Origin: Methylobacterium sp. 2A
Lineage (GTDB): Bacteria > Pseudomonadota > Alphaproteobacteria > Rhizobiales > Beijerinckiaceae
Reading direction: 5' to 3'
Length of the DNA stretch: 64,000 nucleotides
Assembly: GCF_009806555.1 (NCBI RefSeq)
Contig: NZ_VUOK01000018.1
Location: forward strand, 248,001-312,000
The position numbers and the translations under genes were made by a program. Below, in pieces: positions 17,446 through 26,650 of the stretch (positions within the stretch are counted from its first letter, which is position 1; every line of letters begins with the position of its first letter). The notes below the pieces were generated by a model. It was not told the origin of the DNA. It was given only the letters and a program-made list of their open reading frames with translations, and searched no databases.

Positions 17446-20016
17446 ATGATGTCGTTGACGGGGAAGCCCCGACGTAAGTCGGTGCGGAGAACCATCGTCC
17501 TAGTCACTGCGGGTTTGAGCGTCGTCCTGAGCGGGGCCGCTCAGGCGCAGCAGATTGTCGTCCAGGGCAACCAGCGCGTCGATGCCGACACGATCCGGTC
17601 CTACGTGACCGGAACGGCGTCCGGCTCCGCGGAGGAGGCGCGCCGCAACCTGCTCGCCAGCGGCATGTTCTCGGACGTGAAGGTCGCCCAGTCGGGCGGC
17701 CGCACGGTGGTCACCGTCCGCGAGAACAACCTGATCAACCGGGTGGTGTTCGAGGGCAACAAGAAGATCGAGAAGGCGACCCTGGAAGGGGTGGTCGAGG
17801 CGAAGGCTCGCGGCCCCTACAGCGAGGCGATCGTCAACGCCGACCTCGCCCGCATCCGGGACGTCTACAAGCGGTTCGGCCGCGGCACCGCCAAGGTGAC
17901 CTACCGCACCGTCGACCTGCCGAACGGCCGGGTCGACGTGATCTACCAGATCGACGAGGGCGACAAGACCGGCATCATCTCGATCAACTTCGTCGGCAAC
18001 AACGCCTATTCGGACCGGACCCTGAAGGGGCTGATGAGCTCCTCGGAGATGAACTTCCTGTCGTTCATCAAGACCTCCGACGTCTACGATCCCGACCGCA
18101 TCACCAACGACCTCGATCAGGTGCGCCGCTACTACCTGAAGAACGGCTACGCCGACTTCCAGGTGGTCAGTGCCGACGCGCGCTACGTCGAGGGTGAGAA
18201 ATCCGGCTACGTCATCACCATCACGGTGAGCGAGGGCGAGCAGTACAAGGTCGGTGCGGTGCAGGTGGATTCGCGCCTGCCCGGGCTCGATACCACGCAG
18301 CTCAATGATGGTGTCGCCACGGCCGTGGGCGACGTCTACAACGCCGACGATGTCGAGAAGACGCTGAACAACGTCACCCGCGAGGTGAACCGAGCCGGCT
18401 ATCCCTTCGCGCAGGTGCGCCCGACCGGCCAGCGCGACCCGGCAAGCCATCAGGTCTCCCTGGGCTTCGTGGTCGAGGACGGCCCGCACGTCTACGTCGA
18501 GCGCATCAACATCCGCGGCAACACCCGCACCCGCGACTACGTCATCCGCCGCGAGCTCGATATCGCCGAGGGCGACGCCTACAACCGCGTGCTGACCGAC
18601 CGCGCCGAGCGGCGCCTGAACGGCCTGGGCTTCTTCAAGAAGGTCCGCTTCTCCAACGAGCCGGGCTCGGCGCCCGACCGCGTGGTCATCAACATCGACG
18701 TCGAGGATCAGCCCACGGGTTCGTTCTCGGTGGCGGGCGGCTACTCCACCCAGGACGGCATCATCGGCGAGGTCTCGGTCTCCGAATCGAACTTCCTCGG
18801 CCGCGGCCAGTATGTCCGCCTCGCCGGCACGGGCGGCCAGTACTCGCGCGGCGTCGATTTCTCGTTCACCGAGCCGTACTTCCTCGGCTACCGTCTGGCG
18901 GCCGGCTTCGACGCCTTCTACAAGTACTCCGACCTGACCCGGTACTCGCGCTACGAGACCACGGTCTATGGCGGCCAGCTCCGCTTGGGCCTGCCGATCA
19001 CCGAGGAATTCGGCGTCACCCTGCGCTACTCGCTGTACAACACCGAGCTGAAGGTGCCGAACACCCTCAAGCGGCCGTACAACGACTGCTCGATCCCGAT
19101 CCCGGGCTACACCGCCACCTACGCGGCGAACACGATCGACCCGAATACGGGCCGCAACATCGGCGGTCAGGCGATCTACCCGAACTGTGCCTATGACGGC
19201 GAGGCCTCGATCGCCATCAAGGGATCGCAGGGCAACACGCTGACCTCGCTGGCCGGCCTGACGCTCGCCTACTCCACCCTGGACGTGATCGGCGCGCCGC
19301 ATAACGGCCTCTACGCGGAGCTGAAGCCCGACGTGGCGGGTCTGGGCGGCGACTCGAAGTTCTTCCGCATCACCGCTGACGCGCGCTACTACAAGGAGCT
19401 GTTCGAGGATGTGGTCGGCTTCGTCCGGTTCCAGGGCGGTCACATCCAGTCCATCGACGGCAAGCCCCTGCGCGTCACCGACGAGTTCTTCCTCGGCCCG
19501 TCGCTGGTCCGCGGCTTCGCCCCGAACGGCATCGGTCCGCGCGACGTCGGCATCGCCGATGCCCGCTCGAACGCGATCGGCGGCTCGACCTATATCGGCG
19601 GCACCCTCGAAGTGCAGTTCCCGCTGCCCGGCGTGCCGCGTGATCTCGGCCTGAAGGGCGCGCTCTTCGCCGACGCCGGCACCCTGTTCGGCTACAACAG
19701 CCGGCGCTCCTTCGACGTGAACGGCGACAGCTTCATCAACGGTACGGACCCGCTGACCGGACGCTGCAACTTCAACGCGTTCAAGATCGGCGTCGAGCCG
19801 GAATGCGTGAACGTCCGCGACAGCGCCAAGATCCGCTCCTCGGTCGGTGCCTCCATCCTGTGGAACTCGCCGCTCGGCCCGATCCGCTTCGACTACGCCT
19901 ATGCCCTGAGCAAGGACGAGGGTATCCCGGTCTACGTGCCGATCCTCGGCAAGTACGGCCATATCGGCAAGGACCAGACCCAGGCGTTCCGCTTCTCCGG
20001 CGGCTCGCGCTTCTGA
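17446..20016 (+). CDS. bamA: Outer membrane protein assembly factor BamA
   Basis: BamA is the essential Omp85 protein that folds beta-barrels into the outer membrane. A basic signal peptide ([20 protein letters not shown], cleaved after AQA near residue 35) is followed by five POTRA domains (about 37-435) and a 16-strand barrel. The conserved loop-6 motif VRGF appears in [16 protein letters not shown]. The chain ends in Phe (FSGGSRF), as BAM substrates do. Its 856 aa is slightly longer than E. coli BamA (810). It lies in the classical rseP-bamA-lpxD order. Confidence 0.96.
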   Translation: MMSLTGKPRRKSVRRTIVLVTAGLSVVLSGAAQAQQIVVQGNQRVDADTIRSYVTGTASGSAEEARRNLLASGMFSDVKVAQSGGRTVVTVRENNLINRVVFEGNKKIEKATLEGVVEAKARGPYSEAIVNADLARIRDVYKRFGRGTAKVTYRTVDLPNGRVDVIYQIDEGDKTGIISINFVGNNAYSDRTLKGLMSSSEMNFLSFIKTSDVYDPDRITNDLDQVRRYYLKNGYADFQVVSADARYVEGEKSGYVITITVSEGEQYKVGAVQVDSRLPGLDTTQLNDGVATAVGDVYNADDVEKTLNNVTREVNRAGYPFAQVRPTGQRDPASHQVSLGFVVEDGPHVYVERINIRGNTRTRDYVIRRELDIAEGDAYNRVLTDRAERRLNGLGFFKKVRFSNEPGSAPDRVVINIDVEDQPTGSFSVAGGYSTQDGIIGEVSVSESNFLGRGQYVRLAGTGGQYSRGVDFSFTEPYFLGYRLAAGFDAFYKYSDLTRYSRYETTVYGGQLRLGLPITEEFGVTLRYSLYNTELKVPNTLKRPYNDCSIPIPGYTATYAANTIDPNTGRNIGGQAIYPNCAYDGEASIAIKGSQGNTLTSLAGLTLAYSTLDVIGAPHNGLYAELKPDVAGLGGDSKFFRITADARYYKELFEDVVGFVRFQGGHIQSIDGKPLRVTDEFFLGPSLVRGFAPNGIGPRDVGIADARSNAIGGSTYIGGTLEVQFPLPGVPRDLGLKGALFADAGTLFGYNSRRSFDVNGDSFINGTDPLTGRCNFNAFKIGVEPECVNVRDSAKIRSSVGASILWNSPLGPIRFDYAYALSKDEGIPVYVPILGKYGHIGKDQTQAFRFSGGSRF

Positions 20017-20066
20017 TCACAATCCCCGGCGCGGCGGCCACCATCAGGGCCGCCGCGTTATCAAGC

Positions 20067-21125
20067 ATGTCAGATCCCATCTTCTTCGCCGCCGCGGCCA
20101 GCCTGACCCTCGCGGAGATCGCGGCCGCCGCCGGGGCCAGCCTGCCTGAAGGCGCCGATCCGGACGCCCGGCTCGTCGGTGCCGCGCCCCTGGAGGGGGC
20201 CGGGCCCGCGCACCTCGCCTACATGGATAACGCCCGCTACGGCGACGCCCTGGCGGCGACGCGTGCGGGGGCCTGCCTCGTCTCGCCGCGCTTCGCGGCC
20301 CGTTGCCCATCCGGCACCGTCGCCCTCGTCACCCGGGATCCCTACCGCGCCTACGCCGCGCTGCTCGGGCGCCTGCATCCCGATGCGCTCCGACCGGGGA
20401 CACAGTTCGGCGTCCGCGGGATCGCCCCGGGCGCCCACATCCATCCGGAGGCGCGGCTCGAAGACGCCGTCACGGTCGATCCGGGCGCGGTCATCGGCCC
20501 GGGCGCCGAAATCGGAACCGGCACGGTGATCGGCCCGAACGCGGTGATCGGCCCCGGCGTGCGCATCGGGCGTGACTGCGCCATCGGCGCCGGCGCCACG
20601 CTCAGCCACGCGCTCCTGGGAAACCGCGTGATCCTCCATCCCGGCGCGCGGCTCGGCCAGGACGGATTCGGCTTCGCCATGGGCGCCACCCATCTCAAGG
20701 TGCCGCAGATCGGCCGCGTGATCGTCCAGGACGACGTGGAGATCGGCGCCAACACCACGATCGACCGGGGCGCCTCGCGCGATACGGTGATCGGGGAGGG
20801 GACCAAGATCGACAACCTCGTGCAGATTGCCCACAACGTCGTGATCGGGCGCCATTGTGTGATCGTGTCGGGCGTCGGCATCTCGGGCTCGACCACGCTG
20901 GAGGATTACGTCGTCCTCGGCGGTCAGGTCGGCGTCGTCGGGCATCTGCGCATCGGTCGCGGTGCGCAGATCGCCGGCTCGTCGAATGTGAACCGTGACG
21001 TGCCGCCGGGCAGCCGCTGGGGTGGAACGCCCGCCAAGCCGGTGCGTGCCTGGTTCCGCGAACTCACGACCCTGGCCCGCCTCGCCGAGCGTTCGGGCAG
21101 GGGCCCGGCGGACGACGAGGCCTGA
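20067..21125 (+). CDS. lpxD: UDP-3-O-acylglucosamine N-acyltransferase
   Basis: LpxD adds the N-linked hydroxyacyl chain in the third step of lipid A synthesis, using acyl-ACP. An N-terminal uridine-binding domain (residues 1-100) precedes a left-handed beta-helix made of hexapeptide repeats such as [20 protein letters not shown]. The catalytic His is in [11 protein letters not shown], and GQDGFGFA is characteristic. I chose ATG 20067 (MSDPIFF, 352 aa). It is followed by fabZ and lpxA in the conserved order. Confidence 0.96.
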   Translation: MSDPIFFAAAASLTLAEIAAAAGASLPEGADPDARLVGAAPLEGAGPAHLAYMDNARYGDALAATRAGACLVSPRFAARCPSGTVALVTRDPYRAYAALLGRLHPDALRPGTQFGVRGIAPGAHIHPEARLEDAVTVDPGAVIGPGAEIGTGTVIGPNAVIGPGVRIGRDCAIGAGATLSHALLGNRVILHPGARLGQDGFGFAMGATHLKVPQIGRVIVQDDVEIGANTTIDRGASRDTVIGEGTKIDNLVQIAHNVVIGRHCVIVSGVGISGSTTLEDYVVLGGQVGVVGHLRIGRGAQIAGSSNVNRDVPPGSRWGGTPAKPVRAWFRELTTLARLAERSGRGPADDEA

Positions 21126-21274
21126 ATCGGGCTGCGGCTTTCCGGTCACCCGGCTCGCCCCGCGATCCGGAAGGTCTTGCGCTTCCGGCGATTTCTGCCG
21201 AAGAGGGCGCTCCCTCCGCCAGAGGCGGCGGCATGTCAGGCCGCCGCTGGCGGCAAGTCGAGGTGCGGGATCCG

Positions 21275-21751
21275 ATGAGTGAGGCGGCGCGCGAGACCGG
21301 CGGAGAGCTGGGCACAGCCGATATCCAGACCCTGCTGGAGCTGCTGCCACACCGCTATCCGTTCCTCATGGTGGATCGGATCGTCGAGATCGACCGGGAC
21401 GAATCCTGCGTCGGCATCAAGAACGTCACGGCCAACGAGCCGCAATTCATGGGGCATTTCCCCGGGCTTCCGGTCTTCCCGGGCGTGCTCCTGATCGAGG
21501 GCATGGCTCAGACGGCCGGCGCGATCTGCTGTCGCCACATCCGGACCGACGAGCTGCGCACCAAGCAGGTGTTCTTCATGACCATCGACAAGTGCAAGTT
21601 CCGTAAGCCGGTCACGCCGGGCGACCAAGTGCGTTTCCATATGAAGAAGATCAATCACCGCCGGACCATGTGGTGGTTCCGCGGCGAGGCCCGGGTCGAT
21701 GGCACGCTGGTGGCCGAGGCCGAGATCGGCGCCATGCTGGTGACGGAGTGA
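21275..21751 (+). CDS. fabZ: 3-hydroxyacyl-ACP dehydratase FabZ
   Basis: FabZ removes water from 3-hydroxyacyl-ACP in fatty acid elongation and competes with LpxA for the same substrate. The hot-dog motif [14 protein letters not shown] includes the catalytic His. [19 protein letters not shown] carries the signature with the catalytic Glu further on in LIEGMAQ. I chose ATG 21275 (158 aa). A GTG/ATG about 40 bases upstream at 21233 would give 172 aa. The lpxA start overlaps its stop by four bases. Confidence 0.95.
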   Translation: MSEAARETGGELGTADIQTLLELLPHRYPFLMVDRIVEIDRDESCVGIKNVTANEPQFMGHFPGLPVFPGVLLIEGMAQTAGAICCRHIRTDELRTKQVFFMTIDKCKFRKPVTPGDQVRFHMKKINHRRTMWWFRGEARVDGTLVAEAEIGAMLVTE

Positions 21752-22566
21752 GCGCGCCGTTCATCCACGCGAGCGCCGTAATTGAGCCCGGCGCTCAGAT
21801 CGGCGACGGGGCGCGGATCGGCCCCTTCTGCCATATCGGGTCCGAGGTGGTGATCGGATCCGATTGCGAACTCGTCAGCCACGTCGTCGTCGCGGGCCGT
21901 ACCACGCTCGGCGCCCGAACCCGGATCTTCCCCTTCGCGTCGATCGGCCACCCGCCGCAGGATCTGAAATACCGGGGCGAGCCCTCGACCCTCACGATCG
22001 GCACCGATTGCCTGATCCGCGAGGGCGTCACCATGAATCCGGGAACCGCCGGCGGCGGCCTGGAGACCGTGGTGGGCGATCACTGCACCTTCCTGGCGAA
22101 CTCCCATGTCGGCCACGATTGCCGGGTGGGCGCGCACGTGATCTTCTCCAACAACGTGATGCTGGCGGGCCATTGCTCCGTGGGGGATTACGCGATCCTC
22201 GGGGGCGGCGCCGCCGTCATCCAGTTCGCCCGGGTCGGGGCGCACGCCTTCGTGGGCGGCCTCTCCGGACTGGAGAATGACTGCATCCCCTACGGGATGG
22301 TACTCGGCAACCGCGCCACCCTCTCCGGCCTCAACATCATCGGCCTCCAGCGGCGCGGCTTTGCCCGGGAAGACATCCACGCCCTCCGGCGGGCCTACCG
22401 CCTGCTCTTCGCGCCCGAGGGCACGCTGATGGAGCGGGTCGAGGACGTGGCCGCGACCTTCGAGTCCCACGCCGCGGTGCGCGAGATCCTCGACTTCATC
22501 CGCGTCGGCGGCAAGCGCTCGATCTGCACGCCGCGCGAGATTCCGACTCCGATCGGCGCCGCCTGA
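21748..22566 (+). CDS. lpxA: UDP-N-acetylglucosamine O-acyltransferase
   Basis: LpxA carries out the first, reversible step of lipid A synthesis. The 272-residue protein is a left-handed beta-helix of hexapeptide repeats ([19 protein letters not shown] and on). The catalytic His lies in the [11 protein letters not shown] segment, after the typical [13 protein letters not shown] loop. A C-terminal helical domain ([17 protein letters not shown]) ends it. The start is GTG 21748 inside the fabZ stop (GTGA). A longer reading would sit in fabZ. Confidence 0.96.
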   Translation: MSAPFIHASAVIEPGAQIGDGARIGPFCHIGSEVVIGSDCELVSHVVVAGRTTLGARTRIFPFASIGHPPQDLKYRGEPSTLTIGTDCLIREGVTMNPGTAGGGLETVVGDHCTFLANSHVGHDCRVGAHVIFSNNVMLAGHCSVGDYAILGGGAAVIQFARVGAHAFVGGLSGLENDCIPYGMVLGNRATLSGLNIIGLQRRGFAREDIHALRRAYRLLFAPEGTLMERVEDVAATFESHAAVREILDFIRVGGKRSICTPREIPTPIGAA

Positions 22567-22575
22567 CCGATCCCC

Positions 22576-23445
22576 GTGAAGGCGAAGGCCGACCCCGCAC
22601 CCGAATGCGCCCTGGTGCTGATCGCCGGGGCCGGGCGGCTGCCGGAACTGGTCGCCGAGTCCCTGCGCCGGGCTCGCCGGCCCTTCCGGGTGATCGCCCT
22701 GCGCGGATTCACGGGGCAGACCCTGCGGGCCAGCGCCGACGCCACGGTCGATCTCCTCGACCTCGCCGCCACCTTGAAGCTGCTGCGCCGGTGGGGTCCG
22801 GCCACCGTGGTGCCGGCCGGCGGCGTCTCCCGGCCGAGCCTAGCCGCGATTCTCAATGCCGGCGCCGCCCTGCGCAACCGCGAGGCTCTGCGGGCCATCG
22901 CGGGCGGGGGCGATGACCGCCTCCTGCGTGCCGCGCTGGCGCTCGTCGAGGAGGAGGGGCACCGCATCCTCGGCGTCCACGAGGCGGCGCCGGACCTTCT
23001 GTGTCCCGAGGGACCGATCGGGCGCCGGCGGCCCGATCCGGACGCGGCCGCCTCGATCGCCGCCGGGCGGGGCGTGCTGAAGGCCCTCTCGCCCTACGAT
23101 CTCGGGCAGGCCGTGGTCGTCGCCGGTGACCGGGTGCTCGCCGTCGAGGGACCGGAGGGGACCGACCGGATGCTCGCCCGGGCGCGTGCCCTCGGGCGTC
23201 GTCCGTTCGGATGGGGTCGGGCGCTCCCCGCGACCGTGCTGGTCAAGGCGCCCAAGGTCGGACAGGACCGGCGCATCGACCTGCCGGCGATCGGTCCGCG
23301 CACGGTGCGCAACGCCGCCCGGGCCGGCTGCGTCGGCCTCGCGCTCGAAGCCGGGGGCACATTGGTGATCGACCGCGATGCCACCGCTGCGGAGGCCGAC
23401 CGCCTCGGCCTGTTCGTCGTCGGCTCCGGGACCGCGCCGCGATGA
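22576..23445 (+). CDS. lpxI: UDP-2,3-diacylglucosamine pyrophosphatase LpxI
   Basis: LpxI (formerly DUF1009) releases UMP from UDP-2,3-diacylglucosamine to give lipid X. It replaces LpxH in Alphaproteobacteria. Visible family features are [17 protein letters not shown] at the start, LVEEEGHRILGVHEAAPDLL in the middle, and the catalytic-domain stretch VLVKAPKVGQDRRIDLPAIG with the conserved Asp residues. The length is 289 aa and the start is GTG 22576. It sits between lpxA and lpxB as usual and overlaps lpxB by four bases. Confidence 0.94.
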   Translation: MKAKADPAPECALVLIAGAGRLPELVAESLRRARRPFRVIALRGFTGQTLRASADATVDLLDLAATLKLLRRWGPATVVPAGGVSRPSLAAILNAGAALRNREALRAIAGGGDDRLLRAALALVEEEGHRILGVHEAAPDLLCPEGPIGRRRPDPDAAASIAAGRGVLKALSPYDLGQAVVVAGDRVLAVEGPEGTDRMLARARALGRRPFGWGRALPATVLVKAPKVGQDRRIDLPAIGPRTVRNAARAGCVGLALEAGGTLVIDRDATAAEADRLGLFVVGSGTAPR

Positions 23446-24605
23446 CCCGACCCCGCACCATCTGGCTCGTGGCGGGCGAGGATTCCGGCGACCAGCTCGG
23501 CGCCAAGCTGATGCGGGCGCTGCGCGAGGCGGCCCCGGACGTGGCCTTCGGCGGCGTCGGCGGCGAGGCCATGGCGGAGGCGGGGTTCGCCTCCCTGTTC
23601 CCCCTCGATGACGTGGCGGTGATGGGCTACCTGCCGGTGCTCGCCCGCGCCCGCACGCTGCTGCGCCGCATCCGCGAGACCGCCGAGGCGGCGGTGCGCG
23701 CCCGACCGGACGTGCTGGTCATCATCGACAGCCCCGGCTTCACCCATGCGGTGGCGAAGCGGGTCCGCAAGGCTGCCCCCGGCATCCCGATTATCGACTA
23801 TGTCTCGCCGAGCGTCTGGGCGTGGCGCCCCTGGCGCGCGAAGGGCATGCGCGCCTTCATCGACCACGTGATGGCGCTGCTGCCCTTCGAGCCCGACGCC
23901 CATCGGCGGCTCGGGGGCCCACCCTGCACCTATGTCGGGCATCCGCTGATCGAGCGCTTGGCCGATCTGCGCCCGTCCGGTCCGGAGCGTCTGCGCCGTG
24001 ATGCGGCGCCCTACAGCCTCGTCATCCTACCGGGCTCCCGCCGCTCCGAGATCGAGCGCCTGATGCCGGTCTTCGGGCAAGCCCTGGCGCTCGTGGCGCG
24101 CGCGCATCCCGTCGAGGCGGTGCTGCCGGCGGTGACGCGCCACCGGGCCCTGATCGAGCGCCTTGCGGCGGCTTGGCCTGTTCCGGTCCGGATCGTCACC
24201 GGCGAGGCGCCGAAATATGCCGCGTTCCGGCGCGCCCGGGCGGCGCTCGCGGCCTCGGGCACGGTCACGCTGGAACTCGCGCTGGCGGGCGTTCCCATGG
24301 TGGTCGCCTACAAGGTCTCGCGAGCCGAGGAGGTCATCGCCCGCCGGCTCATTCAGGTGCCGACCATCGTGCTGCCGAACCTGATCCTGGCCGAGAACGC
24401 CATGCCGGAATTCGTCCAGGCCGATTGCACGCCCGGCCATCTCGCCGAGGCCCTGGCGCCGCTGCTGGCGGGGGGCGCCGCGCGCGTGACGCAATGCGCG
24501 GCGCTCGCCCGGATCGACGACCGGATGCGGCTCGCCGATGCGCAGACGCCGAGCCGGGCTGCCGCGCGGATCGTGCTGCGCGCGGCCGAGCGGCCGTCCG
24601 GATAG
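23442..24605 (+). CDS. lpxB: Lipid-A-disaccharide synthase
   Basis: LpxB joins UDP-2,3-diacylglucosamine and lipid X to form the tetraacyl disaccharide, as a GT-B (GT19) enzyme on the inner membrane. Motifs are GEDSGDQLGAKLMRAL at the start, VLVIIDSPGFTHAVAKRVR, PIIDYVSPSVWAWRPWRAKG, CTYVGHPLIE, and the sugar-nucleotide site ASGTVTLELALAGVPMVVAYK. The length of 387 aa is typical. Its ATG overlaps the lpxI stop. It ends the lipid A cluster, and a hairpin follows at 24629. Confidence 0.96.
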   Translation: MTRPRTIWLVAGEDSGDQLGAKLMRALREAAPDVAFGGVGGEAMAEAGFASLFPLDDVAVMGYLPVLARARTLLRRIRETAEAAVRARPDVLVIIDSPGFTHAVAKRVRKAAPGIPIIDYVSPSVWAWRPWRAKGMRAFIDHVMALLPFEPDAHRRLGGPPCTYVGHPLIERLADLRPSGPERLRRDAAPYSLVILPGSRRSEIERLMPVFGQALALVARAHPVEAVLPAVTRHRALIERLAAAWPVPVRIVTGEAPKYAAFRRARAALAASGTVTLELALAGVPMVVAYKVSRAEEVIARRLIQVPTIVLPNLILAENAMPEFVQADCTPGHLAEALAPLLAGGAARVTQCAALARIDDRMRLADAQTPSRAAARIVLRAAERPSG

Positions 24606-24627
24606 GCCGTGCGCCGGGCGGCGAGCG

Positions 24628-25251
24628 CTACCCGCTGCGCCGGCCGCAGCGGGTATACGTCACGGTTCCCCGGGTGCTCGACCAGGTCAGGTGATCGTCG
24701 TCCACCGTCAGCCGGACCTGCGACGACCAGTGCCGTCCGCGGTCGCTGCACTCGGCCGAGGTCACCCAGGCGCCCCCGGACCGGCGCATGTCGTGGAAGG
24801 TGCACACCGTGCGGCCGGCGCGCGCCTGATCCTGCGTGATCGTCGCCGGGATGTAGCCCCGCCGCCGCGAGCGATGCCCGCAAGCCCCGGGCGTCGGCCC
24901 CCAGACGCCGACATACTCGGCGCTCACCGGTGCCGGAGCCGGCCGCGGCAGGGGAGCCGGCGCTGGCAGCTGGGCAGCCGGTGCCGCCCGGGAAGGCGCC
25001 GGTGGCGCGACGGCGCTGGGTGAATCGAGCGTCACGACCCGGCTCGCCACGGCCCGCGGCCCGGTTGCCGTCTCAGCCGGCGCGGCCGCTTCGGGCCGCT
25101 GGGGCCGGAACGGGAGGTCCTCCGTCAGGTAGGCGGCGCTGTAGGCGAACAGCCCGATCCAGCCGGCGATCAGCAAGGCCGGCAGGACGAAGCGGCGCCT
25201 GGGCTCCGAACGCGTTCCGCCGCCCGGATCGGCCAGCACCACTGCCCCCAT
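24628..25251 (-). CDS. Membrane-anchored proline-rich protein with a periplasmic cysteine domain
   Basis: I do not recognise this 207-residue protein. After a basic head, one transmembrane helix spans about residues 21-43 (FVLPALLIAGWIGLFAYSAA). A Pro/Ala-rich linker (about 50-110) leads to a compact domain of about 95 residues. The domain opens EYVGVWGPTPGACG and carries four Cys residues, suggesting disulfides in the periplasm. The YxGxWG start recalls small lipocalin-like or Inh-type domains, but the link is weak. It lies head-to-tail after the oxygenase gene (21 bases), so both may be cotranscribed. Confidence 0.7.
   Translation of the reverse strand: MGAVVLADPGGGTRSEPRRRFVLPALLIAGWIGLFAYSAAYLTEDLPFRPQRPEAAAPAETATGPRAVASRVVTLDSPSAVAPPAPSRAAPAAQLPAPAPLPRPAPAPVSAEYVGVWGPTPGACGHRSRRRGYIPATITQDQARAGRTVCTFHDMRRSGGAWVTSAECSDRGRHWSSQVRLTVDDDHLTWSSTRGTVTYTRCGRRSG
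24629..24655. terminator. Perfect 11-bp hairpin between convergent genes
   Basis: Arms 24629-24639 and 24645-24655 pair perfectly around a CCGGC loop. It lies just past lpxB and inside the last codons of the convergent minus-strand gene. There is no U-run, so it is at best a weak bidirectional terminator or an mRNA-stabilising hairpin. Confidence 0.4.
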
Positions 25252-25272
25252 CGTGTCCCCCCTCGCGTCCGC

Positions 25273-25905
25273 TCAGCGACCGAAAATCCCTTTCAGGAAC
25301 TGTGCCGTGCGGTTGCGCTTGCGCTTGCGCTCCAGCTCGGACGCATCCTTGAGCCAAGCGACCTGGACCACGCGCCGCTCGCCCTCGAACGGCTCGTGGC
25401 CGTGCCAGGAATTGTCGGCGCGCAGGAACGCGAACATCGTTCCCATGGTGGGCGGCACCTCGACCGCGAAGGGCTCGTAGTTCTTCCCGTCGTAGAGCAC
25501 CCGCAGGCGGCCGGCGGCCGGGGCATCCCAGGCGTCGTTCATGTAGACGAGGAGCGTCAGAACCTTCGACGGCCCGTCCGTGTGGATCGAGCCGTATTTC
25601 GGCTGGCTCTTCCGCATGATGGTTGTGAGCCGCGGGCAGGAGACGAGGTCGATCCCGAACTTCTCGCCCAGGATCCTCGAGAATTCGTCGCTCTCCAACT
25701 CGTCGATCAGCGCCTTGAATCGGCCCTTGAGGGCGACCTCGTCGACCGTGAGGTAGCCGGGCTTGGCAATGTCCGGGAAGTCGCGGCGGATCGCGTCGAT
25801 CGCGTCGGGATTCAGGACGTTGCTGCCCAGCGTATAGGCGTAGGGCTCCCGGGTGACGGGCGCGGCGCGCACCGCGGAAATGTCGAGGATCGAGAGGGCG
25901 GACAT
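25273..25905 (-). CDS. 2OG-Fe(II) oxygenase superfamily protein
   Basis: This is probably a non-haem iron, 2-oxoglutarate-dependent oxygenase of the prolyl-4-hydroxylase-like type (210 aa). The iron ligands fit HTD at residues 108-110 and the distal His in SWHGHEPF (about 168). An Arg follows shortly (RRVVQVAW) that would hold 2-oxoglutarate. No signal peptide is visible and the C-terminus is strongly basic (ELERKRKRNR). I chose ATG 25905 (MSALSIL); the frame is open further upstream. The substrate is unknown; homologues often lie near carbohydrate or surface-polymer genes. Confidence 0.75.
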   Translation of the reverse strand: MSALSILDISAVRAAPVTREPYAYTLGSNVLNPDAIDAIRRDFPDIAKPGYLTVDEVALKGRFKALIDELESDEFSRILGEKFGIDLVSCPRLTTIMRKSQPKYGSIHTDGPSKVLTLLVYMNDAWDAPAAGRLRVLYDGKNYEPFAVEVPPTMGTMFAFLRADNSWHGHEPFEGERRVVQVAWLKDASELERKRKRNRTAQFLKGIFGR

Positions 25906-26139
25906 CGGTGGATCCCTTGGGTCCAGTGCGAATCGGCCGACACACCGGACGCGCGTGCCGGAGGTCCAGTCGGTGGGATGGGCCGGCTCGGGCCGCTGGC
26001 CCCCGGCCGTCATGGTGCAACCCATCGCGGCGGTCCGGAAATCTCATAATCCGCCGATTGCGGCGGTCCGACGGCGAAAGCCGGTTGGTGGCACATTCTG
26101 GTGACAGTCTCGGGCCGCCGGCCCGTGCAGGATAGTACG

Positions 26140-26502
26140 ATGTCTGCGGACTTTCGTCCTGGGCGCATGCTGGACCCGTGTCTGATGAGGCCGCTGGCCC
26201 TCGCCTTGCTGTGCATCCACCTCGTCGCCGTCGCGACCGGGGCGGAGGCGCTTGCCCAAACCCGCGCGCCGCGCGGCTCGATGACCGCCCGCATGACCTG
26301 CGCCGAGGCGATGGCGCTGGTCAAAGGCGAGCGGGACGTCGTGATCGCGGCCGGGTCGGCGCCGGAGCGCTTCGTCAGCGGCCCCGGCCAGTGCAGCGGC
26401 TCGGAGATCGCCGAGTTGCGGTTCGCGCCCACGCGGGACAATCCGCAATGCCCGATCGGCTATCATTGCCGCGAGCCGGGCTTCGAGGAATGGAATTGGT
26501 GA
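26140..26502 (+). CDS. Small secreted protein of unknown function
   Basis: I do not recognise this protein of about 120 residues. A hydrophobic stretch LALALLCIHLVAVATGAEALA ending in AQ looks like a Sec signal peptide. It is followed by a mature part of about 80 residues with four Cys (MTCAEAM, GQCSG, PQCPIGYHC), suggesting two disulfides in the periplasm. I chose ATG 26140 because AGGA lies just upstream. ATG 26185 would give a more compact signal peptide and may be the true start. It is divergent from the oxygenase gene across 234 bases that must hold both promoters. Confidence 0.6.
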   Translation: MSADFRPGRMLDPCLMRPLALALLCIHLVAVATGAEALAQTRAPRGSMTARMTCAEAMALVKGERDVVIAAGSAPERFVSGPGQCSGSEIAELRFAPTRDNPQCPIGYHCREPGFEEWNW

Positions 26503-26650
26503 GCGGGCAACCGGCCTGAATCGCCGGATCCCGAGAACGTGACGAGAATTTCACACGACAGCGTGGGGCAAAGGCCACTATCTCGCCATCGACCGGGGCC
26601 AAGGCCGCCGGGTTGCGCCCCAGCCGGGCGCGGTGGGACGGGAGAGACGC